Source of the DNA: Rotaria sordida
Lineage: Eukaryota; Rotifera; Eurotatoria; Philodinida; Philodinidae
Assembly (NCBI GenBank): GCA_905250125.1
Contig: CAJNOL010000465.1
Location: 1 to 64,000, forward strand
Length of the DNA: 64,000 nucleotides
Direction of reading: 5' to 3'
Positions 60,421 through 64,000 of this stretch are shown piece by piece. Under the pieces are notes generated by a model, which was not told the DNA's origin, did no database searches, and saw only the letters and a program-made list of their open reading frames with translations. Each line of letters opens with the position of its first letter. Within the stretch, counting starts at the first letter, position 1. A program made the translations under genes and the position numbers.

Positions 60421-62490
60421 ATGAACTGTTTGTTAAGTATGATTTTCTAAGTATTTTATTATCATTATTTATTTATTTTCATTGTTTTTGCACAGATGAC
60501 AATGTTCAACTGCTTGATTTACCTGATGAGTTAATTTTAATAATCATGAATAAAGTGAAATCTAATGTGTTATTGCTTTGTTCTATTATTGATATTGGTA
60601 ATAATCGTTTGGAACAACTTGCACTTGATAAATGTCATTCAATCGATTTAACTATTGATTATTTTCAATCACCGTTTGAATCACTGATGACACGGTTTTA
60701 TTCACATGTTATGTATCGTATTATCAATAATATTCAATCATTGACACTCACTATTCGACAAATTCCCGATATTGTCAGTTATGTTGAAAAAAACTCTAAT
60801 GGAATTCTTCCAAATTTGACACACCTAAAGATAATGATTGGTCGACAAGCTCATCGAACAGGCACTCCTTATACATTAGATGCATCAAGTAAACTATTAA
60901 GTATTTTTTAGTTGTATTTAAATACTACTGCAGTTCATCTTCTGCATTGAAAATAAAGCATATTCTATCACTCAAGAATTTAAAAAACGTCTCGGTATTT
61001 TATGGAAAAGAAATCGACACTACGCGTATATATGGAATATCGACAGTTCAGAGTAATGAGTGAGAAATTCACTATATTGTTTTACCTGTACTAAGACATG
61101 CTAAAGTTTCTCAGAAAAATGATAGTTGAGAGAGATATGGAAAAGTATTTTTCTCCACGTTAATATTATGAGAGGCCAAAGACTAAATTGAAAAATATAA
61201 TATTGTATCACTCGAATGTATATATGTATGTATATAATTTTAGGCATGGAGATTTACCGTGTGTTTCACAGTGTATCTCTCTCTTGTGTAATACCTCAAT
61301 TTGTTCGACTTGAAGGGTCTGTTGGTAATCGAATCATATCTACTGTTCGTTGTTCAACATTTATGCGTTCTATTGTATCGTTGGAACTTGATAATGACTG
61401 TATTTTACCAAATGTAAGGAATCCGGATGGGTTGTTTTTCCCTCAATCAATACAATTGTCTCATATCCAAATAACATTAAATAAATTTGGCGATTGTGTC
61501 CGTTTACTAACTCAGTTGGGTTCTCAACTCTGTTCATTTGCTGTTAGCATTGTAGATGTTTATGTAGAGAAGGGTGATATTATCTCTGAAATATCATCGG
61601 TAAGTAATATTTGTTAATTTGAAATTCTTTTAAAATTTCTTATCTAGATTTTATGTCTCAATTTGAAAGAATTGACAGTAACAATCTATCATAATATTGT
61701 TAACTATAGTGAATGTATTGTTCCTCTTCTGCAACGGCTCTCAAGTGTCGAACGTTTAACATTATTATTAGCTATTGATATAACAACAACTAGACTCAGT
61801 CATTTTGTTACTGAATTTGATTTAGAGAAAGACATTGTTTCATACATGCCTCATCTATGTCAATTTAATTTTCACATTCGTTCAATATTGGAAAACGCTT
61901 CTCCTGTAGAGATCGGCACAATTCGTCGAAGTGTTATGAAATGTCAACAGGCTGTTATTTGTACAGTCGACTATTTCAATAATAACTACGGTCAATGTCA
62001 ATTGTATTCGCTTCCGTTTATTGGGAATCGTCTTGATTTCATTTCAAATCGATTTCCACTCTTCGATATGCATAAAACGTTCTCAATGGTTACCATGTTA
62101 TTACTTTTCGATGATGTGGAACCGTTCGAAAATCTTTTTTTTGAACGTGTCGCTCGTACTCTACCCAATCTAAAGACACTCGAAGTATTCAATAAACTTG
62201 AACAACAGGAGAAAAAAACGATCACAACAAATAATCCTGAATTTGATCATTTATCTGCACTAATTCTACTCGACATTCATATGGATTATGCTGAACAGTT
62301 TCTTTGTCGAAGTCGTCTTCCTTGTCTAACCGAACTGGCTATTCATAAGCAAGTATTGTTAACAATAGTCGCTCACGACTCACAACAAGCAAGAGATAAT
62401 TGTTCTAAAGTAGAGAATTTGATAACTTCCAAAAAATGGTGTGATTCAATTGATGCTATTCGAAACTTTTTCCCACTTGTATCCCATTGA
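60421..62490 (+). CDS. F-box protein with leucine-rich C-terminal region
   Basis: Four exons, 60421-60436, 60496-60888, 61244-61599 and 61648-62490, sum to 1608 bases (535 residues), stop TGA at 62488-62490. The first exon encodes only five full codons (MNCLL). The F-box lies at about residues 10-40: LLDLPDELILIIMNKVKSN. The remainder has regularly spaced leucines and isoleucines (NIQSLTLTIRQIPD, NLTHLKIMI, LKELTVTIYHNI, VERLTLLLAI, LPNLKTLEVFN), an irregular leucine-rich-repeat pattern that would bind substrates. It should act as the substrate adaptor of an SCF ubiquitin ligase. Intron 2 is long for this window (355 bases). The codon use and lack of internal stops indicate an intact gene. 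Confidence 0.78.
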
Positions 62491-63470
62491 AAATAGGGGA
62501 GAAAAAAATTAAAATAAAATAAATGATTTAATTTAAAAAAAGTAGCAACTGGCTTTGATCATGTTTTGTTTGTGAAAAGTTCATGAAACAGAATCATTTT
62601 AAAGAGGTATATTAATTTAAATATCACTGTAAGAGAAATTAGTCTTTATGCTAAAGTATAGGAAAAAACGTTAAGTTTAATGTATCTATTGTTGATGTAA
62701 GAGTGGTATTATAACGCAATATAAGAATGAATTGCTGATCAATAGTAATTGAAACTTTAGTAGGAAAGTATTTCTGAGGTTCTATTGGCATATTCATGAA
62801 ATGACGATTTATGTTTGAATACATTGAGGAACATTTAATCTTGTGGATGTTAATGATTTATATTTTACCTTAATAAATTAGAGATTTACATATTTTAGCT
62901 TTGGGATGTATTAGATATGAGAAAATTGGCTGTAATATATTTGAGTTATAAATCTCAAAAAATCTAGCTAACTTTTGAATGTGTTGCCATACTGTTGAAT
63001 TAAAAGGCAGTCCTAATTATTATATACGGTGCGTAGTGTACCACATATCAATTTATATTTATGGTATAAAAATCTCGGTAAATCTTCCATTTGAAAATAT
63101 TTTCGAAGGACTGAATCAATACAGTATTTTATGAGTATGAATAGAAAAAAGATTATTATTTCCAAACTTTTTTTTCATACATTTAAACTAGTATTGATGA
63201 TATGTTAGGCGAAAAAAAAGTTTCTAAGCGTTTGGAGATGCTCTAGATCTTGTTACTGAACGAATTTTGAAAAAAAATGTGATATTCGGAAGTGTCAGAT
63301 TCTGCCTTATCGATCTATAAGGATTGAAAGTAGAAGAAACACAAAAATATTTTTATTCAGATTTGAAATTATGATCTCCACCATACAATATTTTTAATAA
63401 ACTGATTAAACGGTCAAAGAACAAGAGCATTTGTGAGATATCCACGCTCATTAGACAAGCTAAGAAATGC
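62491..63470. other. Intergenic, no gene seen
   Basis: AT-rich sequence after the F-box gene. No coding signal recognised. Confidence 0.4.
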
Positions 63471-63647
63471 AGTTTTTGCGTTTAATTTTCGTTTTCAGAG
63501 TGCTGCAGCGGTGAAAAATTGACAAAATAAGTACTAAAACACATTGCTTCTATATTCTAGAGTGTTTCTGAAATGTGAACTTTGAAAACTGAAGTTTTTG
63601 GTTGTTTTCACTTTCTGAAAGTGAAAATTAAACGCAAAGAACAGCGC
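63471..63647. repeat. Short inverted repeat
   Basis: Bases 63471-63509 and 63606-63647 are reverse complements around TTTGCGTTTAATTTTC and GAAAATTAAACGCAAA, with a spacer of about 95 bases. Probably a small degraded MITE. Confidence 0.55.
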
Positions 63648-63886
63648 CTATTGTATTTTTTTAATAAGTGCGAATGGTTCCAAATTGTGGTTCTTCTTTC
63701 AACGTTTAAAAACTTTTCAAAAAATTGTCCGTTTGGGTAGCAACATACCATTGTTCTCTCTGCACATGTAGTGAATAGCCGTTTTTCCTGCCGTCTTGCA
63801 TGTGAATATAGAAATTTTGTAAATTCAACGTGCAGATAATTAATACTTTTTTTATTTTAAGTTATTGAATTAAGTAATTATTTATT
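63648..63886. other. Upstream region of the last gene
   Basis: No feature recognised beyond an AG acceptor-like site near 63861 that could precede the first exon. Confidence 0.3.
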
Positions 63887-64000
63887 ATGTCTTATTCTTA
63901 CTATTCTAGTATGTTATCAATGGAAAAAGATAAACTAGTAGATGCAAGTGAACATGGATTATTAATTGAAGAATGTGGGCAGAAGATTCAACAATACTGT
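63887..64000 (+). CDS. Start of a gene cut by the window end
   Basis: An open frame of 38 codons begins at ATG 63887 (MSYSYYSSMLSMEKDKL) and runs off the window. Residues SEHGLLIEECGQKIQQYC look coding. No family recognised from this short piece; a later ATG at 63911 or 63920 could also be the start. Confidence 0.5.
   Translation, partial: MSYSYYSSMLSMEKDKLVDASEHGLLIEECGQKIQQYC

Noticed and set aside
1-64000. CRISPR arrays, bacterial operons, rRNA genes
   Set aside because: None present; gene structure is eukaryotic throughout.

Overview
This is a eukaryotic nuclear window, strongly AT-rich, with short GT-AG introns (mostly 45-80 bases), compact multi-exon genes on both strands, no operons of bacterial type, and many inverted-repeat (foldback) transposon remnants between genes. 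Protein content is animal: TSG101, glutamate-cysteine ligase, MPDU1, an H-NOX guanylate cyclase, an aminergic GPCR, Argonaute and a neuronal-calcium-sensor protein. Intron size, base composition and F-box genes of this style suggest a bdelloid rotifer; that is an inference from gene style, not a database match. Two assembly gaps are present (25170-25179 and 47670-47769).

Layout. 1-979: 3' end of a phosphoglycerate dehydrogenase gene. 980-4908: intergenic, with two foldback elements. 4909-5076 (minus): an unannotated 55-residue secreted peptide precursor, probably a neuropeptide. 5447-6329 (minus): ELAV-like RRM protein. 10647-11976 (minus): aminergic GPCR. 13556-17621: glutamate-cysteine ligase, with a hAT-like element in intron 3. 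19320-20431: a 69-residue protein of unknown function followed by an EF-hand calcium sensor. 22506-26924: gene remnants, palindromes and a perfect hAT-type miniature element. 27070-28447: TSG101. 29591-30175: Tc1/mariner-type palindrome. 30585-33189 (minus): a small membrane protein, then MPDU1. 33488-34776: a 1.3-kb near-perfect palindrome. 38561-42089: small Ser-rich protein and H-NOX guanylate cyclase. 42873-46471: Argonaute with a complete slicer tetrad. 49880-54742: N-terminal WD40 part of an AND-1/WDHD1-like gene, broken by a transposon in a coding exon and carrying a nested pair of transposons in an intron. 56574-57285: unknown protein. 58018-62490: a decayed and an intact F-box-type gene. 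63887-64000: start of another gene.

The genes are unrelated housekeeping and signalling genes; there is no sign of a single multi-gene system. What ties the window together is the mobile DNA: at least ten inverted-repeat elements, several with clear target-site duplications (8 bp for hAT-like, TA for Tc1/mariner-like), and one element nested in another. The most novel single item is the small peptide precursor at 4909-5076, which carries a signal peptide, an FLRI-amide-type cleavage site and two cysteines.

All exon borders were placed by eye from GT/AG sites, frame continuity and protein similarity recalled from known families. In every complete gene the summed exon length is a multiple of three, which supports the models, but none was checked against transcripts.
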